Notes under the pieces: model-generated | Told to the model about the DNA's origin: nothing | Seen by the model: only the letters and a program-made list of their open reading frames with translations | Database searches by the model: none | Assembly (NCBI GenBank): GCA_002413785.1 | Contig: DHXR01000058.1 | Coordinates: 6,174 to 19,101 of the forward strand | Reading direction: 5' to 3' | Source of the DNA: Mucilaginibacter sp. UBA5151 | Lineage (GTDB): Bacteria; Bacteroidota; Bacteroidia; Sphingobacteriales; Sphingobacteriaceae | Length of the DNA: 12,928 bases | Position numbers and translations under genes: made by a program | Shown: positions 6,064-12,884 of the stretch, in pieces | Layout: every line of letters begins with the position of its first letter | Numbering within the stretch: the stretch's first letter is position 1

Positions 6064-7398
6064 ATGAGTAAAATCTGGCAAAAATCTGTTACTGTAAACG
6101 ATCTGGTTGAAAATTTCACTGTTGGGCGCGACCGTGAGTTTGATGAGCAAATGGCGGCTTTTGATGTGCTGGGCTCTCTGGCGCATACCCAAATGCTGCA
6201 AAGCATTGGTTTAATGAGTGCTGACGATCTGCAACTGGTTCAAAAAGAACTGAAAAATATTTACCGTGATATTGAAGCCGGCAAGTTTACTATACAGCCC
6301 GAAGTGGAGGATGTTCATTCCCAGGTTGAACTGCTGCTTACCCAACGTATAGGCGATGCGGGTAAAAAGATCCACAGCGGCCGCTCGCGTAACGATCAGG
6401 TTTTGGTTGACCTGAAACTGTTTTTCAGGCATGAGTTGCAGCAGGTGGTGGAAGAGACTGAAAGTCTTTTCCGTTTGCTGATTGAATTAAGCGAAAAATA
6501 TAAAGCTGTTTTGCTCCCGGGCTATACCCATTTACAAATAGCCATGCCATCATCCTTTGGCCTGTGGTTTGGCGCTTACGCCGAAAGTTTGGCCGACGAC
6601 CTCGAAATGGTTTTAGCTGCCTGGAAGATCACCAATAAAAATCCCTTGGGTTCGGCGGCGGGGTATGGTTCTTCTTTCCCGCTAAACCGTACTTTAACCA
6701 CTAAGTTGCTCGGTTTCGACAGCCTGAACTATAACGTGGTTTATGCGCAAATGGGTCGGGGTAAAACCGAACGGGTTATCGCGCAGGCTTTGTCGTCCAT
6801 AGCCGCCACACTGGCAAAAATGGCCATGGACCAGGCGCTTTATTTAAGTCAGAATTTTGCATTTGTGAGCTACCCGGATACATTAACAACCGGCAGCAGC
6901 ATTATGCCGCACAAAAAAAATCCGGATGTATGGGAAATTATGCGCGGCAAATGTAACCGCCTGCAGGCCCTTCCCAATGACATGGCTATGATGACCACCA
7001 ACCTGCCTTCCGGTTACCACCGGGAATTGCAGTTGTTAAAGGAACTGCTTTTTCCGGCATTTACAGATCTTAAAAATTGTCTGCACATGGCAACTTTTAT
7101 GCTCGAAAACATCACGGTTAATACCGATATACTAAGCGACCCCAAATATGCATACCTGTTTAGCGTGGAAGAAGTTAACCGCCTGGTATTAAGCGGCACC
7201 CCATTCCGGGATGCCTACAAGCAGGTTGGCCTCGCCATCGAAAAGGGTGAATTTAAACCCGACAAACGTGTAAACCATACCCACGAGGGCAGTATCGGTA
7301 ATTTAGAAAATAAGGCGATAAGCGCTGCAATGGATAAAGTATTGAAAAGCTTTGATTTTGATAAGGTGAGTAAGGCGATAAATGAATTAATTTCATAG
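6064..7398 (+). CDS. argH: Argininosuccinate lyase
   Basis: The 444-residue product belongs to the fumarase/aspartase superfamily and cleaves argininosuccinate into arginine and fumarate, the last step of arginine synthesis, as a cytoplasmic homotetramer. Motifs in order: KIHSGRSRNDQV (residues 102-113), GYTHLQIAMP (His156, the candidate proton donor), and the family signature TGSSIMPHKKNPDVWE (Ser278 is the likely catalytic base in the flexible loop, with Lys284 and Asn286). Length is close to the usual 440-470. The start ATG follows an AT-rich stretch with near matches TACGTTCG and TAAATTCG to the -7 box but no clear -33 box. It is separated from the ArgE-like gene by the REP-like repeat, so the two may be one unit only in part. 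Confidence 0.95.
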   Translation: MSKIWQKSVTVNDLVENFTVGRDREFDEQMAAFDVLGSLAHTQMLQSIGLMSADDLQLVQKELKNIYRDIEAGKFTIQPEVEDVHSQVELLLTQRIGDAGKKIHSGRSRNDQVLVDLKLFFRHELQQVVEETESLFRLLIELSEKYKAVLLPGYTHLQIAMPSSFGLWFGAYAESLADDLEMVLAAWKITNKNPLGSAAGYGSSFPLNRTLTTKLLGFDSLNYNVVYAQMGRGKTERVIAQALSSIAATLAKMAMDQALYLSQNFAFVSYPDTLTTGSSIMPHKKNPDVWEIMRGKCNRLQALPNDMAMMTTNLPSGYHRELQLLKELLFPAFTDLKNCLHMATFMLENITVNTDILSDPKYAYLFSVEEVNRLVLSGTPFRDAYKQVGLAIEKGEFKPDKRVNHTHEGSIGNLENKAISAAMDKVLKSFDFDKVSKAINELIS

Positions 7399-7418
7399 TC
7401 AGCGCAATCAAATTCAAC

Positions 7419-7455
7419 AATCGGTGAAATCATTTATAATAATCGGTGAAATCAT
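7419..7455. repeat. Two direct copies of a 15-base intergenic repeat
   Basis: AATCGGTGAAATCAT occurs at 7419-7433 and again at 7441-7455, identical, 22 bases start to start (about two helical turns). It lies between the argH stop and the ywbE start, the second copy eight bases before the ATG. The wording resembles the AATCnGTGAAATC repeats common between genes in this phylum. It could be a spacer repeat; a protein site on one DNA face is an alternative. Confidence 0.7.
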
Positions 7456-7463
7456 AAAATAAA

Positions 7464-7655
7464 ATGAGCGGACAAAATCGAAACGAAATTTACCCCGGAT
7501 TGGAAGTTGATATCATCCTTAAAAAAGACCAGCGTTCAGGTAAAAAAACGCGGGGAATTGTGAAAGATCTGCTAACCAGCTCATCTTTTCATTCACGCGG
7601 GATAAAGGTGCGGCTGGAAGACGGCCAGGTAGGCCGGGTGGCAGAGATAATATAA
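7464..7655 (+). CDS. ywbE: YwbE family protein
   Basis: This 63-residue protein is nearly all family domain (DUF2196): IYPGLEVDIILKKDQRSGKK followed by TRGIVKDLLTSSSFHSRGIK and VRLEDGQVGRVAEII. The PGLEVDIILKKDQ and RLEDGQVGR segments are the family hallmarks and suggest a small beta-barrel. The function is not established; the basic charge and small size would suit nucleic-acid binding, which is inference. Start at the only ATG, preceded by an A-rich tract and no Shine-Dalgarno sequence. Confidence 0.9.
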   Translation: MSGQNRNEIYPGLEVDIILKKDQRSGKKTRGIVKDLLTSSSFHSRGIKVRLEDGQVGRVAEII

Positions 7656-7663
7656 ATGTTCAC

Positions 7664-7780
7664 AGTTGATGGTTCATGGTTCATGGCTGAAAGCCCTTAA
7701 TTTGAATGCTATCGTAACTATGAACTGATGCGCTGCTATGAACCATGAACCATCAACTATGAACCAAAATAACTATGAAC
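7664..7780. repeat. Heptamer-repeat region with 21-bp inverted arms, running into the next start codon
   Basis: The left arm (7664-7684) has units GTTGATG GTTCATG GTTCATG; the right arm (7738-7758) is its exact complement, 21 of 21. The right side continues as TATGAAC CATGAAC CATCAAC TATGAAC (7737-7764), and one more TATGAAC at 7774-7780 contains the ATG of the next gene. Another degenerate unit is at 7718-7724. As RNA the arms would form a strong stem with a 53-base loop after ywbE, possibly acting as a terminator or stabiliser, though no T run follows. Confidence 0.8.
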
Positions 7781-8473
7781 TCAAGAAAACTAAAACCCGA
7801 TAAACGTTTTTTCTTTCGCCTGGATGCACATTACCGTGTAATGATTGCATTGGCTTTTAGTTTAGTTACCTTTTTCTGTTTAAACGGAAAAATAACAACC
7901 CCGGCTTTAATTTTAGTGGTATGGATGGCCTGTGCCTTAACCATTATCTTATTGAACTGGATCATCATATTTTCATCGCACCCGCGTGAAGTGCGAAGGA
8001 TTGCAAAACTGCAGGATTCAAGCCTTACCTTTATTTTTATGTTTGTTACGGCAGCGTCAATTGCGAGTTTGGGCGCTATCATCTATTTGCTGAAATCAAC
8101 AAAGGGGCTTCCGTATGCCGCAAAAAACGAGCATATTTTACTGGCTATCGGCGCGGTGATCATTTCCTGGTTTTTGCTGCATACCATTTACACTTTAAGA
8201 TACGCCCATTTGTATTATGACACAGATACCGATATAGACGGCAAAACGAAGGATGTCGGCGGGCTCCAGTTTCCGGGCAAGGATGAACCCGACTACCTTG
8301 ATTTTGTTTACTTTTCGTTTATTGTCGGCATGACATTCCAGGTATCCGACGTAAATATCACTTCGCGCAGGATACGCCGCGTTTGTACTTTGCACGCTTT
8401 ATTGGCTTTTGCTTTTAATACCGCCATTTTGGCTTTAAGTATCAATGTAATTTCTGGTATGGTGTCGCAGTAA
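7775..8473 (+). CDS. DUF1345 integral membrane protein
   Basis: The 232-residue product matches the DUF1345 family (PF07077). Membrane segments lie at about residues 20-40 (VMIALAFSLVTFFCLNG), 45-68, 85-110, 122-148 (ILLAIGAVIISWFLLHTIY) and 205-228. Between the last two is DFVYFSFIVGMTFQVSDV, the conserved hydrophobic stretch that resembles a pore loop of ion channels, preceded by the acidic GLQFPGKDEPDYLDF. The inner membrane is its place; the function is unknown and channel or transport activity is only suggested by the loop. The start codon is inside a copy of an intergenic heptamer repeat, and the basic N-terminus NSRKLKPDKRFFFRLDAHYR fits a cytoplasmic start. Confidence 0.88.
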   Translation: MNSRKLKPDKRFFFRLDAHYRVMIALAFSLVTFFCLNGKITTPALILVVWMACALTIILLNWIIIFSSHPREVRRIAKLQDSSLTFIFMFVTAASIASLGAIIYLLKSTKGLPYAAKNEHILLAIGAVIISWFLLHTIYTLRYAHLYYDTDTDIDGKTKDVGGLQFPGKDEPDYLDFVYFSFIVGMTFQVSDVNITSRRIRRVCTLHALLAFAFNTAILALSINVISGMVSQ

Positions 8474-8479
8474 GGACAC

Positions 8480-8510
8480 GATTTTAAGGATATTTAATGA
8501 TTTTCAGGAT
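8480..8510. repeat. Short direct repeat after the DUF1345 gene
   Basis: GATTTTAAGGAT (8480-8491) and GATTTTCAGGAT (8499-8510) agree at 11 of 12 bases, 19 bases apart. The motif resembles repeats common after genes in this group. No stem or T run is seen, so it is not called a terminator. Confidence 0.4.
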
Positions 8511-8658
8511 TAAGCTTTAAATTATCTATTGGGCTGGTTACAAACGCAGCAACATTCGCGTATATTAAATATAAAACAGTATTTTTATCGGAACGAGTAT
8601 AACGACAGGTATCTGTAAATGAGCTATTATACTTCTCAATATCAATAAAAATATAGAC

Positions 8659-9111
8659 ATGGAAGCTAAACCGCCAATTTCTCTTGACGAATTTAAAAAA
8701 AAGAGAAGGGAATTCTCTCCGGTAATAAAAGATAAAACCAAACGCTCCGTTCTTGACAGGGTTGCAGTGTGGATAACAAACCATGTTGGCAGTATGGGCT
8801 TTTTCATGATCATTTTTGCCTGGACTGCTATTTGGCTGAGCTGGAACATGTTTACCCCAAAGGAAGCGAGGTTTGATCCGTTTCCCGGATTCGTGCTGTG
8901 GCTTTTTATATCAAATATGATCCAGCTGTTTTTAATGCCCCTGATCATGATCGGTCAGAATGTTCAATCCCGCCATGCCGACCTCCGCGGCGAAGCCGAC
9001 CTTAAAATAAACACCAAGGCGGAATTTGAGATCGAGACTATTTTAGCACATCTCGAATATCAAAACAAAATCATTCTGCAAATACTACAGGACCTTGAAA
9101 ATAAGTCTTAA
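8659..9111 (+). CDS. DUF1003 membrane protein
   Basis: This 150-residue protein fits DUF1003 (PF06210). A basic cytoplasmic N-terminus (DEFKKKRREFSPVIKDKTKR) leads to DRVAVWITNHVGSMGFFMII and a first membrane segment (about 45-67), the family motif ARFDPFPGFVLWL, a second segment (about 78-100, LFISNMIQLFLMPLIMIGQN), then SRHADLRGEADLKINTKAEF and a helical, probably coiled-coil C-terminus ending ILQDLENKS. It should sit in the inner membrane with both ends inside. No biochemical role is established. It stands alone, 185 bases after the DUF1345 gene, and converges on the amidase gene with 26 bases between. Confidence 0.9.
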   Translation: MEAKPPISLDEFKKKRREFSPVIKDKTKRSVLDRVAVWITNHVGSMGFFMIIFAWTAIWLSWNMFTPKEARFDPFPGFVLWLFISNMIQLFLMPLIMIGQNVQSRHADLRGEADLKINTKAEFEIETILAHLEYQNKIILQILQDLENKS

Positions 9112-9137
9112 AAAGGAAAGGTATTATTTCGTTAACA

Positions 9138-10802
9138 TCATCCTAATAAATCCACTTTAAATTTAGGCGCCACTCTTTTTTTGGAGGCCTGTTCATAAGC
9201 ATAACCCAGCCTGATAATGTCGCCTTCTTTATACGCGCTGCTGATAAACGATAAGCCAACCGGTAATTCGTTATAATAGCCCATCGGAACAGTAATATGC
9301 GGGTACCCGGCCATGGCAGCGGGCGATGAAAATGAGAAACCGTTATCATAATCGCCGTTTACCAGATCGATACAGCAGGCAAAGCCGTTGGTTGGCGCAG
9401 CGATGGCATCCAGGTTGTGTTCCTTTAAAAGGGTATCTATGGCCTTACGGGTAATGCCGGTTGTTTTCCCTACCGCTTCAACATATTCTTTCTTATTCAA
9501 TCCGCCTTTCTTTTCTGCGAGTTCCAGGGTTTCCTGCTTAAAAAACGGCATGGCTTTAGTCTCATTTTGTTTATTAAACGCAATAACATCTGCCAGCGAC
9601 TTCACCTTTGAATTCGCTTTGCTTAAATAGCTGTTCAGGCCATCTTTAAACTCATACAATAAAACAGTTAACTGGGCCTTTCCGGCTTCTTTTAGCTGTT
9701 TATACAGTTCCACCTCAACTATGACAGCACCTTTGCTCTTCATGGTTTCAATAGCCTGCTGAAACAGTTTATCCATAGCCGGATTGACCTTTAAACTTTC
9801 TTTTTCAATACCAATCCGTTTGCCTTTCAGGCCGTTGGCATCTAAAAATCTAGTATAGTCTAAATCCATTACACCTGATCTGATCTTGTCCAGTGGATCG
9901 TTTACAGACACAATTGGGATATGAGAAGATGGGTCTTCCGGGTCCACGTATGCTAAGGCGCTCAATAAAATAACAGCATCCCTAACCGTACGGGCCATTG
10001 GCCCGGCGGTATCCTGTGTTTTTGATATAGGGATAATGCCCGTTCTGCTCCATAGTCCCACAGTAGGCTTAATGCCCACCAGCCCGTTTACCGATGACGG
10101 CGAAACGATAGAACCATCTGTTTCTGTCCCGATAGCGATAGCGCATAAATTGGCCGAAACTGCCGAGCCGGAACCCGCGCTCGACCCGCTGGGGTTACGG
10201 TCGAGGATGTAGGGGCATTTGGTTTGTCCGCCACGGCTGCTCCAGGCGCTCGTTGAGCGGGTTGACCGGAAGTTTGCCCATTCGCTTAAATTGGTTTTGC
10301 CCAGCAGCACTGCGCCCGCGTCCCTTAACTTTTGTACAATAAATGCATCCTGTTTCATTATATTATCGGCAATAGCCAGGGCGCCTGCTGTGGTATGCAT
10401 TTTATCGCCTGTACTGATGTTATCTTTTATTAAAACCGGAATCCCGTGCAACGGCCCCCGCACTTTGCCGGCTGCCCGTTCTTTGTCCATGGCATCTGCA
10501 ATGTCAAGCGCATCGGGGTTAAGCTCAATTACAGCGTTCAGTTTCGGGCCGCTTTTATCAATCTCGTCAATCCGTTTTAAATACAATTCGGTTATAGAAC
10601 GCGAAGTGTAGGCTTTGCTTTTCATTTTTTGCTGAAGTTCATCAATCGTCACTTCATTCAAAGCGAAATTATCCGGTTTTTCCGGGGATGAATAGTCTTC
10701 CTCTTTTTTTCCGGACGAAACTAAATTACATGAACCGGCAGTCAGCGTGCCTAATGCCAAACCGGCCATTGACCCTGTTTTTAGAAAATTTCTTCTATGC
10801 AT
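9138..10802 (-). CDS. Amidase (amidase-signature family), exported by the Tat route
   Basis: The 554-residue product is an amidase-signature hydrolase. The Ser-cisSer-Lys triad is visible: Lys126 in GIPVLIKDNIS, cis-Ser207 in NPSGSSAGSGSAV, and nucleophile Ser231 in GTETDGSIVSPSS; KPTVGLWSRTGIIPISKTQDT follows as in relatives. The N-terminus MHRRNFLKTGSMAGLALGTL has the twin-arginine pattern RRNFLK before a hydrophobic stretch, and TAGSC at 21-25 is a possible lipobox, so it may be a periplasm-facing lipoprotein. Substrate cannot be read off; family members act on aliphatic, aryl or peptide amides. GatA is unlikely because of the export signal and the absence of gatB/C nearby. The gene is divergent from the SdpR operon with 123 bases between; no good -7 box is visible on its own side. 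Confidence 0.92.
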   Translation of the reverse strand: MHRRNFLKTGSMAGLALGTLTAGSCNLVSSGKKEEDYSSPEKPDNFALNEVTIDELQQKMKSKAYTSRSITELYLKRIDEIDKSGPKLNAVIELNPDALDIADAMDKERAAGKVRGPLHGIPVLIKDNISTGDKMHTTAGALAIADNIMKQDAFIVQKLRDAGAVLLGKTNLSEWANFRSTRSTSAWSSRGGQTKCPYILDRNPSGSSAGSGSAVSANLCAIAIGTETDGSIVSPSSVNGLVGIKPTVGLWSRTGIIPISKTQDTAGPMARTVRDAVILLSALAYVDPEDPSSHIPIVSVNDPLDKIRSGVMDLDYTRFLDANGLKGKRIGIEKESLKVNPAMDKLFQQAIETMKSKGAVIVEVELYKQLKEAGKAQLTVLLYEFKDGLNSYLSKANSKVKSLADVIAFNKQNETKAMPFFKQETLELAEKKGGLNKKEYVEAVGKTTGITRKAIDTLLKEHNLDAIAAPTNGFACCIDLVNGDYDNGFSFSSPAAMAGYPHITVPMGYYNELPVGLSFISSAYKEGDIIRLGYAYEQASKKRVAPKFKVDLLG

Positions 10803-10882
10803 AACGCGATTTTATTTTGCAGCTACAATTAACGGATTTTTAAAGAATAAACTGCTTTGTAATAAAAAAATCACCCGGATAT

Positions 10883-10920
10883 TTTGAATTTAAAAAAGTA
10901 TTTAGACATTTGTCTAAATA
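10883..10920 (+). promoter_or_regulatory. Promoter and overlapping operator of the SdpR operon
   Basis: TTTG (10883-10886), 18 bases, then GACATTTG (10905-10912) fits the Bacteroidota -33 TTTG / -7 TAnnTTTG promoter with one mismatch. A perfect palindrome, TATTTAGACA (10899-10908), TT, TGTCTAAATA (10911-10920), covers the whole -7 box and ends five bases before the ATG at 10926. An ArsR/SdpR dimer bound there would block RNA polymerase, which is what an autorepressor should do. The leader would be only about ten bases long. Confidence 0.75.
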
Positions 10921-10925
10921 TATAA

Positions 10926-11210
10926 ATGGAGGTTGATTTGAATTCTCTTTTTAAAGCGCTTAACGACCCAACCCGGAGAGAAATACTGGAACTGCTCAAA
11001 GAAAAAGACCTTACAGCGGGGGAGATAGCTGAACAGTTTAATATTTCAAAGCCAAGTATCTCGCATCACCTCGATCTGTTGCGTCAGGCCGGGCTTGTGG
11101 TATCAGTAAAAGAAGGGCAGTTTATGTATTACTCTTTAAATACCACGGTAATGGATGAAATGCTGAAATGGATAATTAATTTACAATCAAAAAAAAATAA
11201 ATCACAGTGA
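10926..11210 (+). CDS. sdpR: SdpR-type autorepressor (ArsR family)
   Basis: This 94-residue winged helix-turn-helix protein starts NSLFKALNDPTRREILELLK, the ArsR-family first helix, then LTAGEIAEQFNISKPSISHH (helix-turn-helix, about 30-48) and GLVVSVKEGQFMYYSLNTT (the wing). No metal-binding ELCVCDL-type motif is present, which separates it from arsenic and zinc sensors and fits the SdpR branch. In Bacillus subtilis SdpR represses its own operon and is sequestered at the membrane by SdpI bound to the SDP toxin; whether that holds here is inference. The palindrome over the promoter is its likely site. Its TGA overlaps the GTG of the next gene by four bases. Confidence 0.92.
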   Translation: MEVDLNSLFKALNDPTRREILELLKEKDLTAGEIAEQFNISKPSISHHLDLLRQAGLVVSVKEGQFMYYSLNTTVMDEMLKWIINLQSKKNKSQ

Positions 11211-11875
11211 AAAAGTTTACTTATTTGGATGGTGCAGCATTGGTAGTTTGGCTACTGCCGGCTGTTTATTTGTTTTTTATCTATTCGTCGTTGCCTGCTT
11301 TAGTGCCAATGCATTATGGAATTAATGGCAAGGTTGACAGGTTTGGCAGTAAAAGCGAGTTTTTGTTTTTTCAATGGATAATGATGGGCGCACCTGCTTT
11401 GGTTTACCTGCTGTTAAAATTTCTGCCTTTTTTCGACCCTAAAAAACAAGTGAAATACGGTGAAAGTACTTTTCAAAAACTGGCATTCGGTTTAGTTATT
11501 TTCTTAACAGCCTTAAATATCGTTATCATATTTGCAACCGTGCACCGGGGTTTTCAGGTTGGTAAGTTATTATTCCCGATTATAGGACTGCTGTTTGCCT
11601 TTATGGGCAATATCATGAACAGTATTAAACCCAATTATTATGCAGGTATCCGTACGCCATGGACACTTGAAAGTGAGGATAACTGGCGTGCAACACACCG
11701 CCTTGCAGGTAAAATCTGGTTTACCGGTGGTATTATCCTCACCCTATTAATGCTGTTTTTACCGCCAAAGGCCGGGACCATCTTTTTCACAAGTTGTGTT
11801 TTAATCATGGCATTAATACCTGTTGTTTATTCGTTTGTCTATTTTAAGAAGCACCAAACCGATCAAAATTTATGA
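11207..11875 (+). CDS. sdpI: SdpI/DUF1648 family membrane protein
   Basis: The 222-residue product has six predicted membrane segments (about 8-27, 52-74, 90-112, 118-137, 168-186, 190-212). Segment 1 is followed by the DUF1648 motif PMHYGINGKVDRFGSKSEF, and between segments 4 and 5 stands the SdpI motif KPNYYAGIRTPWTLES with NWRATHRLAGKIW. In B. subtilis SdpI gives immunity to the SDP killing peptide and signals by binding SdpR; here the toxin genes are absent from the window, so the protein may sense or resist another membrane-active compound. The start is GTG at 11207 inside the sdpR stop (GTGA), and its own TGA lies inside the next ATG (ATGA), so the three genes are probably translated in series. 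Confidence 0.9.
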   Translation: MKKFTYLDGAALVVWLLPAVYLFFIYSSLPALVPMHYGINGKVDRFGSKSEFLFFQWIMMGAPALVYLLLKFLPFFDPKKQVKYGESTFQKLAFGLVIFLTALNIVIIFATVHRGFQVGKLLFPIIGLLFAFMGNIMNSIKPNYYAGIRTPWTLESEDNWRATHRLAGKIWFTGGIILTLLMLFLPPKAGTIFFTSCVLIMALIPVVYSFVYFKKHQTDQNL

Positions 11876-12795
11876 AAAAATTGCGTTATTATTGTGTTAT
11901 GAAGAAATTTATCCTATCCGTTGGTTTAATATTTACTATTTTAATTCCCGTTTGCGTTCACGCGCAGCAGGATTCGGTATTGCGCAGGCAAATTGCACAA
12001 ATAGCAAAACCTGTTAAGGGAATTGTCGGGGTATCCATTTTAAGTTTAGAGGGCCGGGATACCTTAACCTATAATGGAAAGGCCCGCCTGGTAATGCATA
12101 GCGTAATGAAGTTCCCCATTGCGCTAACCGTTTTGCACCTGGTTGATACCGGCAAGTTATCATTAACCCAAATGGTGCATATCAAAAAGCGCGATCTTGA
12201 AAAAGGCGCCTACAGCGCGTTGCGCGATAAATACCCCAAAGGTGATGTTGACTTGTCCATCAGCGAATTGCTGAATTATATGGTATCATTAAGCGATAAC
12301 AGCGCCTGCGATATTTTATTAAAATTGATCGGTGGCCCGCAGCATGTTCAGGCCTATTTGCTCCAGCTTGGCATCAGGGGTATTGCCGTGCGGGCCTCAG
12401 AAGCCGATATGGCTTCCGCCTGGGAACTACAGTTTGCCAACTGGGCCAAACCTTATGAAATGACTTTATTGCTCGACCAGTTTTACAGCGGCAAAGTGCT
12501 CACAAAAAGCAGCACCGGTTTCCTGTATAAATTAATGACCGAAACCACCACCGGGCCAAACAGAATAAAAGGTTTGCTCCCTGCCGGTACAGTGGTTGCA
12601 CATAAAACAGGGACATCAGGTACCGATGCAAACGGTGTAACCCCCGCAACAAATGATGTGGGTATTATCACCCTGCCCAACGGCAAACATATTGCCATTG
12701 CCGTTTTTGTTTGTAACTCCACCAACGATGAGGCCACCCGTGAGGGTGTGATTGCAAATATTGCAAAAGCAGCGTATGATTTTTATAGTAAATAA
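11872..12795 (+). CDS. Class A beta-lactamase (A2-like subclass)
   Basis: The product (307 residues from this start) is a serine beta-lactamase acting in the periplasm. Motifs: HSVMKFP with Ser77 and Lys80 (the S-x-x-K), SLSDNSACD with Ser141-Asp142-Asn143 (SDN), RASEADMASAWELQFANWAKP for the omega loop with the general base Glu177, and VVAHKTGTSGTD with Lys245-Thr-Gly (KTG). The spacing and QFANW wording resemble CfxA/CepA/PER-type enzymes. At the place of Asn170 in the common class A numbering, four after the Glu, Ala seems to stand, which is unusual. Start: the ATG at 11872 overlaps the sdpI stop (ATGA), but a second ATG at 11899 begins a textbook signal peptide MKKFILSVGLIFTILIPVCV with cleavage after HA; either is possible. 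A hairpin terminator follows 15 bases after the stop. Confidence 0.93.
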   Translation: MKKLRYYCVMKKFILSVGLIFTILIPVCVHAQQDSVLRRQIAQIAKPVKGIVGVSILSLEGRDTLTYNGKARLVMHSVMKFPIALTVLHLVDTGKLSLTQMVHIKKRDLEKGAYSALRDKYPKGDVDLSISELLNYMVSLSDNSACDILLKLIGGPQHVQAYLLQLGIRGIAVRASEADMASAWELQFANWAKPYEMTLLLDQFYSGKVLTKSSTGFLYKLMTETTTGPNRIKGLLPAGTVVAHKTGTSGTDANGVTPATNDVGIITLPNGKHIAIAVFVCNSTNDEATREGVIANIAKAAYDFYSK

Positions 12796-12810
12796 TAGTA
12801 CCTCTCCAAC

Positions 12811-12843
12811 AGACTTCCGAAGTTTTCAAAACTTCGGAAGTCT
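12811..12843. terminator. 16-bp hairpin after the beta-lactamase gene, possibly two-way
   Basis: AGACTTCCGAAGTTTT (12811-12826) and AAAACTTCGGAAGTCT (12828-12843) pair at all 16 bases around one C; in RNA the TTTTCAAAA centre would open as the loop. TTT follows directly on the plus strand. The symmetry would let it serve a minus-strand gene from the right too. The same ACTTCCGAAGT word is a common intergenic palindrome in this group. Confidence 0.75.
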
Positions 12844-12877
12844 TTCACCTTTCACCTTTCACCTTTCACCTTTCACC
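12843..12877. repeat. Five tandem copies of the heptamer TTTCACC
   Basis: TTTCACC is repeated five times without a change, directly after the terminator stem with which it shares its first base. A perfect short tandem array like this can change copy number by slippage. It is noncoding as far as can be seen. Confidence 0.9.
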
Positions 12878-12884
12878 TCCCTTT

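Noticed and set aside
7664..7780. CRISPR-like repeat array
   Set aside because: Units are seven bases, contiguous, without spacers, and no cas gene is near.
10219..10611. 130-codon plus-strand frame inside the amidase gene
   Set aside because: Antisense to the conserved catalytic region of the amidase; composition reflects the complementary strand.
9138..10802. GatA subunit of the tRNA amidotransferase
   Set aside because: The twin-arginine signal peptide and absence of gatB or gatC nearby favour an exported stand-alone amidase.
11823..12017. Plus-strand frame across the sdpI/beta-lactamase junction
   Set aside because: A shadow of two well-supported genes in another frame.
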